Positions 38,157 to 47,704 of a DNA stretch of 64,000 nt are shown here, in pieces. Under the pieces are notes generated by a model. It saw only the letters and a list, made by a program, of their open reading frames with translations, was not told the origin of the DNA and did no database searches. A program made the translations under genes and the position numbers. The stretch comes from Candidatus Melainabacteria bacterium (GTDB lineage: Bacteria > Cyanobacteriota > Vampirovibrionia > Obscuribacterales > Obscuribacteraceae), in assembly GCA_003963305.1 (NCBI GenBank), contig RXJR01000012.1, positions 43,699 to 107,698 of the forward strand, written 5' to 3'. The number at the start of each line of letters is the position of its first letter. The first letter of the stretch is position 1.

Positions 38157-39053
38157 CTACTTTTTCTTTTTGAATTCCTTGATGTCGTTGTTAGTCACCC
38201 CGAGATCCGCGGCTTTCTTCATGTCGTCTTTGCAGGGATCTTTCTTGCCCAGCTTGTCGTAAGCGTAGGCTCGGTTCCAATAAGCTATTCCCAGGTTTGG
38301 ATTTAGTTCGATGGCCTTGTTGCAATCCTCGATGACAGCCTGCCATTCACCTTTGTGCATTTTTGCATGGGCGCGATTGCTCCAGGCTAGAGCCTTCTTC
38401 GGGGCAATTTCTACAGCTTTGTTGGCGTCTTCGAGTGATTTGGAATGTTCCCCGATGGCGCTGTAAGCATGTGATCTGTTAATCAGAGCCGGTGGCAGAT
38501 TGGGTGAGATTTCGAGCGCTTTATTTGACGCCTCGATTGCTTCTTTCTGTCGTCCAAGCTTATTGAGCGCATGTGCTCTGTTGACGTATGCCATCGCATC
38601 GTCTTTGTCTAATTCGATGGCTTTTTCGGCATCTTTTAATGCTTTGGAAAATTCGCCCAATTTGTTTTCAGCCCAGGAGCGATTCAAATATGCATGTCCC
38701 ATGTTGGGTCTAATGCTGATTGCTTTGGACGCATCTTTCTCGGCTTGTTTGAAATTACCAAGGCCAGCGTAGGCTGCGGCGCGATTGGAATAGGCTCGAC
38801 CATATTTCGGGCTTAGTTTGATAGCCTCATCGAACTTCGCAATTGCTTCTTTAAAATTACCTTTTACAACCAGAGCCGTGCCGGCTTTGTTGGCTTCGAA
38901 AGCATCCGTAGAGGCTTTGCTCGCAGCAGCCTCACCACTTTTCGGCTTGTCATTGGATTTTTTGCTTTCGTCTGCTGCAAAGCTCTGAACGCCGCAGTTC
39001 AGAAGAAAAAGAGTTGCAAGGAGACTTATTGAAGCTGACTTTGGTCTGATCAT
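38157..39053 (-). CDS. Secreted TPR protein
   Basis: A 298-residue protein with an N-terminal signal sequence (hydrophobic S-I-S-L-L-A-T-L-F-L-L-N-C-G-V-Q-S-F-A-A), then a Lys/Ser-rich spacer and six to seven consecutive TPR units of 34 residues from about residue 55 (consensus A-x-x-N-R-A-x-A-Y-x-x-L-G-x-x-x-x-A). The signal contains a Cys that is not in an obvious lipobox. It is likely periplasmic or outer-envelope and acts as a scaffold. It lies just upstream of the Gly/Ser repeat protein on the same strand (43 bases), so the two may be cotranscribed. Confidence 0.88.
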   Translation of the reverse strand: MIRPKSASISLLATLFLLNCGVQSFAADESKKSNDKPKSGEAAASKASTDAFEANKAGTALVVKGNFKEAIAKFDEAIKLSPKYGRAYSNRAAAYAGLGNFKQAEKDASKAISIRPNMGHAYLNRSWAENKLGEFSKALKDAEKAIELDKDDAMAYVNRAHALNKLGRQKEAIEASNKALEISPNLPPALINRSHAYSAIGEHSKSLEDANKAVEIAPKKALAWSNRAHAKMHKGEWQAVIEDCNKAIELNPNLGIAYWNRAYAYDKLGKKDPCKDDMKKAADLGVTNNDIKEFKKKK

Positions 39054-39134
39054 ATTAACCTCGGCAAGTTACGCACATCTCGCCGAATTATAGTTCATTA
39101 CGGACGATGTTGCGCTGCCGAGAGCCTATAATCC

Positions 39135-40601
39135 TTACTGAGCTTTGCTTTTGCCTTTATCGGCGGCATCGACGAGTGTCTGGAACTCTGGCGACAACTT
39201 GATGTCGGTCGATTTTCGGTGTTCCAGCAACCAATCTTGTAATGCCTTTTGCTCTGCAACCTGCTGCAGATAGGCTTTCAAGTTGTCTTTTACCGCCGAC
39301 AGAGGTTGAACGCCGCCCGGCTTGCGGTCGGTCATTTTGATGATGTGGTAGCCAAATTCACTCGTAATCAAGTTTGGATAGACTTGCCCGACTTTCATAG
39401 AGTCCACTTTGGCGGCAAATTCTTTGAGCATATGGTCCTTTTCGAGAAAGTCCATATCGCCGCCAATCTTTGCCGCTCGGGTGGCGATGTCATCGGTGAA
39501 TTCGTTGGCGAGTTTGGCGAAATCGGCGCCTTTTAAAGCTTTATCAAGAAGCTCCTGAGCTTTCTGCTTTTGTTGTTGTTCGACGATTTTTACTTTCTTG
39601 TCGAGGTCTGCAGCAGAAATTTTTGGATCCTGCTGTTTTATCTGGGTCCTCATGCTTGGCTGTTGAGGCGAGTCTTTCGTCGGTGCTGCAATAATGATTT
39701 GGCTCAATCTGACCAGATCACCGTGCTTGAATTTGTCTTTGTTCTTATCGTAAAGAGCTTGAACTTCGGCGTCTGAGACGGTCGCTGATTTGCGGATTGT
39801 CTCGAGCATTTTTCTGACTAGTTCACCTTGCACGATGTCGTCACGAATCTGGTCTTTGTTATAACCAGCGGCAATCATTTTGTCGTAGACTTTGTTTTTC
39901 TTCGCGTCGATGTATACGTTGTACGCAGCTGGACCGTAGCCTTTGGTTCTCGCCGCTCCGCATAGAATCTCACGATCGACTAGTTGATGAAGAAGAATTT
40001 TTTCCACGCGTGCACTGGCCATTTTGAATGCGAGTCCCAGATCCAGAACGTATTGGTTGAAGTGATCTGTCGTTTCATGCACTGAATCGAGGTGTTTTTT
40101 CACGATGCCGCCGCTGACATTTTCTGCTTTGATTGCGGTTTCCAGCAGCCGTTTGCGCTCATCTGCAGTGAGGGTGACTCCTTCATTTTTCGCTTCAGCA
40201 AGCAGTGCTTGTTGTGCCTGTTGATCAGCGCTTAGAGAAGTTTGGATTTGTTCCTCTTCTTGTAGCAAAGTTCTACGGTATTGCCCGATGGTAATTGGCG
40301 TTCCCGCTACCATGCAGATGACATCGGAGTCGGGCATTTTACCGAGTTTGATCTGTTTTCTAGCGGCCTCGATTTGGGGCAGCAACCCGTCTTGAAGTTC
40401 AGCATTTTTCGAGCCGTTTGTTTTTTCGGTGCCGGAAGTTGTCGTCGTCGTGCTGGTTGTCGTAGCCGTCGTTGTTTTAGTGGCATCGACTTTTTCGTCT
40501 GTTTTACTGCAGCTGGAAAGCAACATGATGCTAAAAGACAGTGCTATCACCGCGCGTGATGCACCACTACTTTTCACTGTTCTCGTTTTCAAGACGCTCA
40601 C
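39135..40601 (-). CDS. Parvulin-type peptidylprolyl isomerase, probable lipoprotein
   Basis: A 488-residue exported PpiC/SurA-like protein. The signal sequence ends in L-S-S-C, a good lipobox, followed by a Thr-rich low-complexity stretch. A SurA_N-like helical region (about 75-290) precedes the parvulin rotamase domain (about 295-430; A-K-L-A-N-E-F-T-D-D, I-G-G-D-M-D-F-L-E-K, E-F-G-Y-H-I-I-K-M-T-D-R). It probably assists folding of exported proteins. The listed start is GTG 40601, although an in-frame TTG at 40592 sits at better spacing from the GAAGG upstream. It follows mfd by 28 bases on the same strand and is likely cotranscribed. Confidence 0.9.
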   Translation of the reverse strand: MSVLKTRTVKSSGASRAVIALSFSIMLLSSCSKTDEKVDATKTTTATTTSTTTTTSGTEKTNGSKNAELQDGLLPQIEAARKQIKLGKMPDSDVICMVAGTPITIGQYRRTLLQEEEQIQTSLSADQQAQQALLAEAKNEGVTLTADERKRLLETAIKAENVSGGIVKKHLDSVHETTDHFNQYVLDLGLAFKMASARVEKILLHQLVDREILCGAARTKGYGPAAYNVYIDAKKNKVYDKMIAAGYNKDQIRDDIVQGELVRKMLETIRKSATVSDAEVQALYDKNKDKFKHGDLVRLSQIIIAAPTKDSPQQPSMRTQIKQQDPKISAADLDKKVKIVEQQQKQKAQELLDKALKGADFAKLANEFTDDIATRAAKIGGDMDFLEKDHMLKEFAAKVDSMKVGQVYPNLITSEFGYHIIKMTDRKPGGVQPLSAVKDNLKAYLQQVAEQKALQDWLLEHRKSTDIKLSPEFQTLVDAADKGKSKAQ

Positions 40602-40629
40602 CCTTCACTTTTGAGGATAGCCAAGATTC

Positions 40630-43600
40630 TCAACTCGCTTTTTCTTGGCTATTAGAAACCATAGCACTTAGCAATTCTTGGAGCAAATCAAGCTGTTCTG
40701 GCGGCGAAATGCCTTGAGATCTGACCAGAATATATGGCGTAGGTCCTGCACCACCTGCTGCTCCCGGTTTGTATGTGGTGCGCGTTCCCAGATGCTTCGG
40801 CAAGCGCGCTTGAATTGGCAACCATTGTTGCAATCGGAAGTTTACTGATAAACGAATTCCCTGCGCTTCCGGCTTGATTGCGGTGACACCGGCCCTGGCT
40901 GAAAGCAAGCGTAAGCGCACCACCGCAGTCAGTTGCAATGCTTCTTGCGGCGGGTTGCCAAATCGGTCTTGCCATTCTTCCAATAGCATGTCGAGCTGCC
41001 GCTCTGACTTTACATCTGCCAGTCGTTTGTATTCGATCAAACGTTGTTCGTTGTCCGATACATATGATTCTGGAATGAATGCCGTGACGTTGATGTCGAC
41101 TTGAGTATCTGCATCCATTGCCACAGCCTCGCCTTTCAGCTCGGCGACTGATTCTTCAAGCAGTTTGCAGTACAGATCGAATCCGACCGACACCATGTGC
41201 CCGTGCTGTTCTGCGCCCAGAATATTTCCGACGCCGCGAATTTCCATGTCACGGAGAGCAATTTGATAGCCTGAACCCAGCGATGTAAATTCTCGAATTG
41301 CCTTCAATCTGTTTTGTGCAGTTTCACTCAGCACCTTTTGCGGGCGATACAGGCAGTAGGCATAAGCCTGCACGTCGCTTCTGCCGACACGTCCTCTGAG
41401 CTGATACAACTGTGCCAGACCGAGTTTGTCGGCTTCGTTGACAATGATTGTGTTGACGTTAGGAATGTCCAGTCCTGATTCAATAATTGTTGTACAAACG
41501 AGAATGTCGTATGAATGCGCTGCGAAATCGAGCATTACATTCTCCAGCTCTCGTTCGTTCATCTGACCATGTCCGACGATGACACGTGCTTCCGGTACCA
41601 GTGTCTTGATTTCGAAAGCGATTGCCTCAATGCTTTCCACACGATTGTGCACGACGTAAATCTGACCACCACGTTCCATCTCGTGAAGAATGGCGGTGCG
41701 CACCAGAGGCAATTTGTATTCACCGACAAAGGTCTTGATCGGTGCGCGATTAGTCGGAGGCGTGTTAATCAGCGACATGTCGCGTGCGCCGGTCAATGCC
41801 ATGTGCAGCGTTCTCGGAATCGGAGTCGCTGACATCGTCAACACATCAACCATGACCCGCAACTGCTTCAGTTTTTCTTTGTGACCAACGCCGAATCTTT
41901 GCTCTTCGTCGATGACAATCAGACCCAGGTCTTTGAATTGAATGTCTTTCTGCAACATACGATGTGTGCCGACTACAACATCACATTCGCCGGAGGCCAG
42001 TTTGACGACTACCTCGCGCTGCTCTTTTGCGCTCTTGAAGCGGCTGAGCAAGCCGACCTTGATCGGGTAAGGCGCAAAGCGCTCTGCCATCGTATTGTAA
42101 TGCTGCTGCGCAAGGATAGTGGTAGGCACCAGGATCGCCGCCTGCTTTCCAGACATGACGGCTTTGAAAATTCCCCGTACAGCCACTTCTGTTTTTCCGA
42201 AACCGACGTCTCCGCAGATCAATCGGTCCATGGGTTTCGTTGATTCCAGATCGCGCTTGGTATCTACGATTGCCTGCCATTGATCCGGTGTTTCTTCGAA
42301 GCGGAAGGCTTCTTCCATTTCGTATTGCCACGGTGTGTCTGGAAGAGCGGCGAAACCTTCTTGTTTAGCTCGCATCGCGTACAGATTGACCAGGTCTTCG
42401 GCAACTGCCTTGACAGACTTCTTGACGCGTTTCTTGACGTTTTCCCACTCGGCACCACCGAGTCTGGAGAGACGAGGAGCGTTTTCTCCGGCGCCGCGAT
42501 AACGCGAAAGCAAGTTGATCTGGTCGACCGGTACGTAGAGCCTATCTTCACCTGAATACTGAACCGTGAGATATTCTCTCTGTTGTCCGTCAACGCTTAT
42601 TCGTTGAACGCCAACGAACTGTCCGATCCCCTGTTTGATGTGCACGACATAGTCGCCAATCTTCAGGTCGGCAACCGACGTAAATCGATCGTAAGTTTTC
42701 TCTGCCGTGGGTCGGCGATACACCGCAGGTTTGCGCTTCAGCCCGAACATCTCGGCATCTGTGACTGATACCAGCTGCACGTCTTCCAGTCTGAAACCGC
42801 CCAGGAATCCGTGTCTCGTCACCCAAACTTCTTGCGCACCGCCTGCGGCACCAGGTCGCCCGGGAGTATTCAGCAACTCTCCAAGCGAAGCCGGTGATTC
42901 TGCGGCAGTGGCGCCGTGTTCGGCTATGTCTTTGGCTACTGAGCCTTCTTTTGGTCCGGGAATATAAGTGGCGGCGATGTCCCACTCTTTCATCAAGCCC
43001 AGAATGCGCTGTGGCTGTTCCGTTGAGATAAGAACTCGATGTCCTTCTTTGCGCCATTGTCGAATCTTTTCTACAAGCGCTTGCATCTGATTGCCGAAGC
43101 GTTCAATCGAATGGCAGTCGAATTTGACCAGCCCGGTCTGCATCTCATTATCGAAAATCGGCAAGCTGGAAAGAAAAACGCGCTGGCGTTCTTTCATTTT
43201 CGTCGTAACGTCTTCCACCGACATATGCAGCAATGACGGTAATGGCAGCAATCTGCCCGTGGAAAGTCCTTCCTCATAGGAGGCGTTCAACTTTTCTTCG
43301 TAAGAAGTCAACGACATTATCAACGTATCCCACTCGTCAAAGAGAAGGAGTGCGTTGGGCGGCAGGTAGTCGACCAGCGTGGTCAGATTCTTGTGGACAA
43401 AGGGCGCGTAGTACTCAGTCGATTCGGGATATGATCCAGACTCGAAGCCTGTCAGATCGTTTTCCATGACGGCGCGCAGAGTTTCGGCTGCGGCACTGTC
43501 TCCCAGTGCCTCGATGGTGCGATCGGCGACAGCGCGCAGTTCATTTACGAGTGCTTGAAACTCTTCTTTCTTCTTCGTATCCAAAATCACCCAATATCTG

Positions 43601-44295
43601 GGTGGTATCAGAACCGTCTTCGCTTCTTCGACTGACCTTTGATTTTCGATGTTGAATAGTCGAATAGACTCAATTTCGTCTCCGAAGAGTTCGATACGAA
43701 ATGGCGGTCCAGAAGATGGATAGATATCGATGATATCGCCCCTGATACTAAATTCTCCTCGCAGAGAAACGAGAGTCTCCCGTGAATAGCCAAGGCGAAC
43801 CAGTCGGGCAGAGAGTTCTTTAGGATCGAGCGTTTCGCCTACAGAGAGCGTGAAATTGTTGGCTGCCAGCGTTTCTCTGTCGAGCACTCGTTGCATCAAA
43901 GCGCGTGCCGGAACGAGCACGAACATCGGTTCATCTGGTGCGGTGATGATTTTTTGCAGCACTTCCATCTGCGCCGAGACATTATCTGGGCTGCTCAGAA
44001 CTTGCTCATAAGGCGAGACTTCCGAAAGTGGATAGAAATAGACCGGGTAGCGCGTCAGATTTGTCAGCTCCTGCTGAAACCTCGCCCCCGCATGATTGTC
44101 AGGCACAATCAGAAAAAACGGTCGTTTAACTTCGTGCATTAAGACTGACAAAATCAGTGACTTGGCCGAGTCGGCAAGCCCTGCAATGTTCAGTTCACCG
44201 ACGGCTGCTCGTGCGGTACGAGCAAGAAGACGAGCATACTGTGGGCAATCCAGAAACCTCTGGTGCAATGCAGTTGCAAGAACGTTCTCGCGCAT
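40630..44295 (-). CDS. mfd: Transcription-repair coupling factor
   Basis: A 1221-residue Mfd. It displaces stalled RNA polymerase and recruits UvrA to template-strand lesions. The N-terminal UvrB-like region (R-L-G-Y-S-R-E-x-L-V and R-G-D-I-I-D-I-Y-P) is followed by the RNA-polymerase interaction domain (Y-V-V-H-I-K-Q-G-I-G-Q-F). The helicase motifs are Walker A (I-C-G-D-V-G-F-G-K-T-E-V-A), the D-E-E-Q box (V-I-D-E-E-Q-R-F-G-V), S-A-T-P-I-P-R-T-L and Q-L-R-G-R-V-G-R-S. The C-terminal TRCF domain follows. Length is normal (E. coli 1148). Starts at ATG 44295. Confidence 0.98.
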   Translation of the reverse strand: MRENVLATALHQRFLDCPQYARLLARTARAAVGELNIAGLADSAKSLILSVLMHEVKRPFFLIVPDNHAGARFQQELTNLTRYPVYFYPLSEVSPYEQVLSSPDNVSAQMEVLQKIITAPDEPMFVLVPARALMQRVLDRETLAANNFTLSVGETLDPKELSARLVRLGYSRETLVSLRGEFSIRGDIIDIYPSSGPPFRIELFGDEIESIRLFNIENQRSVEEAKTVLIPPRYWVILDTKKKEEFQALVNELRAVADRTIEALGDSAAAETLRAVMENDLTGFESGSYPESTEYYAPFVHKNLTTLVDYLPPNALLLFDEWDTLIMSLTSYEEKLNASYEEGLSTGRLLPLPSLLHMSVEDVTTKMKERQRVFLSSLPIFDNEMQTGLVKFDCHSIERFGNQMQALVEKIRQWRKEGHRVLISTEQPQRILGLMKEWDIAATYIPGPKEGSVAKDIAEHGATAAESPASLGELLNTPGRPGAAGGAQEVWVTRHGFLGGFRLEDVQLVSVTDAEMFGLKRKPAVYRRPTAEKTYDRFTSVADLKIGDYVVHIKQGIGQFVGVQRISVDGQQREYLTVQYSGEDRLYVPVDQINLLSRYRGAGENAPRLSRLGGAEWENVKKRVKKSVKAVAEDLVNLYAMRAKQEGFAALPDTPWQYEMEEAFRFEETPDQWQAIVDTKRDLESTKPMDRLICGDVGFGKTEVAVRGIFKAVMSGKQAAILVPTTILAQQHYNTMAERFAPYPIKVGLLSRFKSAKEQREVVVKLASGECDVVVGTHRMLQKDIQFKDLGLIVIDEEQRFGVGHKEKLKQLRVMVDVLTMSATPIPRTLHMALTGARDMSLINTPPTNRAPIKTFVGEYKLPLVRTAILHEMERGGQIYVVHNRVESIEAIAFEIKTLVPEARVIVGHGQMNERELENVMLDFAAHSYDILVCTTIIESGLDIPNVNTIIVNEADKLGLAQLYQLRGRVGRSDVQAYAYCLYRPQKVLSETAQNRLKAIREFTSLGSGYQIALRDMEIRGVGNILGAEQHGHMVSVGFDLYCKLLEESVAELKGEAVAMDADTQVDINVTAFIPESYVSDNEQRLIEYKRLADVKSERQLDMLLEEWQDRFGNPPQEALQLTAVVRLRLLSARAGVTAIKPEAQGIRLSVNFRLQQWLPIQARLPKHLGTRTTYKPGAAGGAGPTPYILVRSQGISPPEQLDLLQELLSAMVSNSQEKAS

Positions 44296-44487
44296 ATTTT
44301 AAATTTGCCCCGAATTGAAGGACACCGATTGTTTATTTCAAGGCATCATCAGCCTTAAAACCCCATCCCACCATGAGCTCGGAAATTTGGGGAATATATG
44401 ATCGTAGCACACAGCCATCAAGGATGTTCTTTCTGTAACCCGCTATTATGTTGAAAGGTTCTTGAGCATTTTTAGTTAGATATCGAG

Positions 44488-46062
44488 TTGAATTCAGAAA
44501 GCAGAAATTTTGTAGCGAGATCCCTGGTGGCGCTAAGCGTGGGTACCATGTCGGCGACTTTGTGGATCTGTCCTCAAGTCCAGGTCCAGGCGCAGCCGCA
44601 GCCTCAGATGCAGGCACAATCGTGGGCTCAATCGCTGGCTCAGGCACAGGCAGCGGCTCAGGCACCAGCTCAGGCGCAGCAGCTACTGATTGCGCAGTCC
44701 ACTGATCAGCCGTCCGCGTCCGAAGATGACAATAACCAGCAAGAAGATCGTGGCAACATAAAAGAGGTCAACGACAGGCTGATTGCCGGAAATCGTTTGA
44801 TCGACAAAGGTCAGTATGTCGAGGCTCGTAAGCAATTCAATGAGGCTCTGAAACTGGCGCCTAACTGCGCGGGCGCCTACAACGGCATCGGTGCCACTTA
44901 TCTCAGGCAAAACGACTTTAAACGAGCTGAAGCGGAGCTGACCAAAGGCTTGAATATCGACCCGCTTAATGTGCACATCCTTAACAATCTTGGTTCTGCT
45001 ACATATCACCAGGAAAAGTTCGACCAGTGCATTTTGTATTACAAGCAGGCTCTTCAATTGGCCAAGTCTGATGACGCCAAGGTCGAGCCGATGGTCAACT
45101 TAGCTAATGCTCTGGCCGACCAGCGCCGTAATGACGAAGCTATTGATTATTTCAATCAGGCTCTGCGCATTCGACCTGACTTTGCCATGGCGTACAACTG
45201 CCTGGCTCGCATGTATTACAACACTAAGAAGTATGAGCTGGCGGCAGAAAACGCCAGGCGTGCTGTAAAGTTCAAGCCCGAATACGCCATGGCCTATTAC
45301 CACCTTGGTCTGGCTGAAGCTGCTTTGAACAACAAGGGCGAGGCTGAGAAAGCACTTGAAATGTCCCTTCGTTATGAAAAGGATCCCAGTTACGCAGCCG
45401 ATACCCGCCGATTTCTGGAACACGTCAGGGGATCCAGCTCTACAGCCTTGCCGAGTGATGTCAACGATATGGCCGGTGTCGAGAAATTGATCAAGGCAAG
45501 AGCCTGGAAGCCTGCTGAATCAGCCATACACACTCTTCTGGAAAATAACGGCGACGACCCTGTTCTCTACAACAATCTGGGCTACGTCGTTGCGCACCAG
45601 CGCGGAGCTACCCCACACGGTAACTACGAGCGGGCGGTTCTATATTACAAACAAGCAATCAAGCTCAAGAAGGGTCCCTTCCCCTCTGCCCACTACAATC
45701 TCGGGCAGACTTACCGCTTGCTGGATGATGACAAAAACGCTGAAGCTGAGTTCAGGCAAGCAATAGAGGATTCAAAAGCGACACGAACGCCGTTGCCCGT
45801 GGCACATAACGCCCTGGCAATGCTGCTTAAGAAGCGAAACAAATTTGCCGATGCCGATAACGAATATAAATCTGCCATTGCCCAAGCGGGTCTTGAGCTG
45901 CCCGTTATTCACTACAATCGCGCCTTGTTGCTTGAAAAGATGGAAAAGACGCGCGATGCCGTCAGAGAATATGAGCTGTATTTGAAGGTAGCTCCGCACG
46001 GCTTGAACGTCGAAACGGCCAGGGCTCGACTGCGTCGGTTAGGTATCGAACCGAAGGGTTAG
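44488..46062 (+). CDS. Secreted TPR protein with Gln-rich linker
   Basis: A 524-residue exported TPR protein. The N-terminus (R-N-F-V-A-R-S-L-V-A-L-S-V-G-T-M) is a signal peptide, followed by a striking Gln/Ala/Pro-rich segment at about residues 31-70. About ten TPR units follow (A-R-K-Q-F-N-E-A-L-K-L-A-P-N, Y-N-G-I-G-A-T-Y-L). The start is TTG 44488, the most upstream start in the frame, with a weak GAG upstream; no ATG precedes the signal. It is divergent from mfd. Its last codons and stop lie in the first unit of a 20-bp tandem array. It is probably a periplasmic scaffold. Confidence 0.88.
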   Translation: MNSESRNFVARSLVALSVGTMSATLWICPQVQVQAQPQPQMQAQSWAQSLAQAQAAAQAPAQAQQLLIAQSTDQPSASEDDNNQQEDRGNIKEVNDRLIAGNRLIDKGQYVEARKQFNEALKLAPNCAGAYNGIGATYLRQNDFKRAEAELTKGLNIDPLNVHILNNLGSATYHQEKFDQCILYYKQALQLAKSDDAKVEPMVNLANALADQRRNDEAIDYFNQALRIRPDFAMAYNCLARMYYNTKKYELAAENARRAVKFKPEYAMAYYHLGLAEAALNNKGEAEKALEMSLRYEKDPSYAADTRRFLEHVRGSSSTALPSDVNDMAGVEKLIKARAWKPAESAIHTLLENNGDDPVLYNNLGYVVAHQRGATPHGNYERAVLYYKQAIKLKKGPFPSAHYNLGQTYRLLDDDKNAEAEFRQAIEDSKATRTPLPVAHNALAMLLKKRNKFADADNEYKSAIAQAGLELPVIHYNRALLLEKMEKTRDAVREYELYLKVAPHGLNVETARARLRRLGIEPKG

Positions 46063-46182
46063 GTAGGGAACTGAACGGTTACGTATCTAAGCGAAGGGCT
46101 ACGTAGCGAACCGAAGGGTTGCGTATCGAATCGAAGGGTTGCGTATCGAATCGAAGGGTTACGTATCGAACCGAACGGCTGG
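46043..46182. repeat. Seven 20-bp tandem repeats starting in the TPR stop codon
   Basis: Seven contiguous 20-base units (46043-46062, then every 20 bases to 46182) of the form GTATCGAAYCGAAGGGTTRC with a few substitutions. Unit 1 is the 3' end of the TPR coding sequence and includes its TAG stop (46060-46062); the others lie in the intergenic spacer. The unit length is not a multiple of three. Confidence 0.9.
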
Positions 46183-46222
46183 CTGTCAGTAGGGCGGGAT
46201 TCTGTAGTACAATCGAGACTCC

Positions 46223-46250
46223 GGGCTCCTGTGAGCCCTTTATTGTTTCG
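46223..46250 (+). terminator. Possible intrinsic terminator or leader hairpin
   Basis: GGGCTC at 46223-46228 pairs with GAGCCC at 46233-46238 across a 4-base loop, followed by TTTATTGTTT. It lies after the repeat array and about 20 bases before mnmA. The stem is only six base pairs, so it could be a modest terminator of the TPR gene or a hairpin in the mnmA leader. Confidence 0.5.
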
Positions 46251-46260
46251 GATGTGCATC

Positions 46261-47415
46261 ATGAGTACGGCAGAAGTTAGACCAGAAACAGAAATCAGCC
46301 CGGCAATGGTCGAAGAAGCTTGCGCCGTCGCTTCTGCTCGCCCTGTTAGTGCCGTTCCAGAAAACAAGACTCGAGTTGCTGTGGCGATGAGTGGTGGCGT
46401 GGACAGTAGCACCACCGCTTTGATTTTGCAGCAGCAGGGGTACGATGTTGTTGGTGTCACCGGCTGGTTGATTAAGTCAGGGAGCCGCTGCTGTGACACG
46501 GGGATGGTTGATGCTGCCAGAGTGTGCGAACAACTGGGCATCGAACATCACGCTGTTGATTTGCGAGAACTATTCAAAAGTCAAATTATCGACCAGTTTC
46601 ACGAATCATATGCGCGGGCGAGAACGCCGCTGCCGTGCAGTCTTTGTAATACGTTGATCAAATGGGGCGCTCTTCTCAACTATGGGAAGAAGCTTTTGCA
46701 TGCAAAATATATGGCGACCGGGCATTATGCTCGCGTCATCGAAACTGAAAATGGACCGCGCTTGGGTCGGGCTCTCGATCGTACAAAAGATCAGGCTTAT
46801 GTTCTCTGGGGCATCACCATGGAGCAGCTGCGTTCGACCCTGCTTCCTCTGGGCGATTACACGAAAGAACAGATTCGGGCAATTGCCGTAGAGAATGGTC
46901 TGGCTTCTGCCAATCGCCCTGACAGTCAGGATCTTTGTTTCATTCCAAAGGGAACGACGACACAGACTTACCTGTCAAACTTTCTCGTGGAAGCGCCGGG
47001 CGCAATTATCCACACCGTAACTGGTGAAGTTCTAGGCGAGCACAAAGGCACGCATAATTACACAATTGGGCAGCGTAAAGGTCTCGGAATTGCTTATCCT
47101 GAACCACTTTATGTCACTTCGCTCGATCCGGAATTGCGCGTCGTCTTTGCTGGTCCTAAATCAGCGCTGTATCGCACTGAATTGACTGCATCTGACATGA
47201 ACTGGTTGATGGATCAGATTCCTGATGGACCATTTGATGCCCTTGTAAAAATTCGCTACAACAGCGAAGCTGTTCCCGGACGTGTGATTCCGCTTGAAGG
47301 AAAGCGCGTGCGTGTCACTTTTGATGATGCGCAACCGGCTATCACACCGGGTCAGGTACTCGGAATTTTTGATCTCGACGACACGTATATCCTTGGTGGC
47401 GGCTGGATCGATTGA
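46261..47415 (+). CDS. mnmA: tRNA-specific 2-thiouridylase
   Basis: A 384-residue enzyme that makes the 2-thio group of the wobble uridine in tRNA-Lys, -Glu and -Gln. The ATP-pyrophosphatase P-loop is S-G-G-V-D-S-S at about residue 44. The catalytic cysteines lie in P-C-S-L-C-N (about residue 124) and in D-L-C-F-I-P (about 225). G-H-Y-A-R-V and the G-Q-R-K-G-L-G-I block are typical. ATG 46261 is preferred over the upstream GTG 46231, which would overlap the hairpin. A non-conserved acidic 35-residue N-terminal extension precedes the P-loop. Confidence 0.96.
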   Translation: MSTAEVRPETEISPAMVEEACAVASARPVSAVPENKTRVAVAMSGGVDSSTTALILQQQGYDVVGVTGWLIKSGSRCCDTGMVDAARVCEQLGIEHHAVDLRELFKSQIIDQFHESYARARTPLPCSLCNTLIKWGALLNYGKKLLHAKYMATGHYARVIETENGPRLGRALDRTKDQAYVLWGITMEQLRSTLLPLGDYTKEQIRAIAVENGLASANRPDSQDLCFIPKGTTTQTYLSNFLVEAPGAIIHTVTGEVLGEHKGTHNYTIGQRKGLGIAYPEPLYVTSLDPELRVVFAGPKSALYRTELTASDMNWLMDQIPDGPFDALVKIRYNSEAVPGRVIPLEGKRVRVTFDDAQPAITPGQVLGIFDLDDTYILGGGWID

Positions 47416-47653
47416 TCCGATTCACCGAGCCGCTCAGAGAATGCTTTTGTGTCAGCGTTTAATGGCTGAGCGTAAATCGTCGTTACATGTTTAACTGAGT
47501 ATGTGTGCAGCCGCGGAGAAATGTAATTTTATCTGCGCAATATACGGTCGCTAACATACATCTTCAATATGTTCCCGTGTGTACCCAAATGATCCGTTTT
47601 GTATAGATCGAGTTTTAATGCGGTTTTGCGATGAACTTTGTCATTATTTTTCA

Positions 47654-47682
47654 TTGCCCATGGAGTCATTTCTTCTTATAAT
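47654..47682 (+). promoter_or_regulatory. Sigma-70-like promoter of the amidase gene
   Basis: TTGCCC at 47654-47659 and a perfect TATAAT at 47677-47682 are separated by 17 bases, 22 bases before the ATG at 47705. The spacing is ideal, and the leader would be only about 15 bases with the GGTGGGG ribosome-binding site inside it. Confidence 0.7.
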
Positions 47683-47704
47683 GTAGCTTTCACGGTGGGG
47701 TGGC

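Noticed and set aside
44333..44665. Minus-strand frame of 110 codons rich in Pro/Glu/Ala
   Set aside because: It is antisense to the Gln-rich linker of the TPR protein; composition follows from the low-complexity coding strand.
46059..46541. Minus-strand frame of 160 codons over the 20-bp repeats and mnmA start
   Set aside because: It is antisense to mnmA and its tail is repeat-derived, with no ribosome-binding site.
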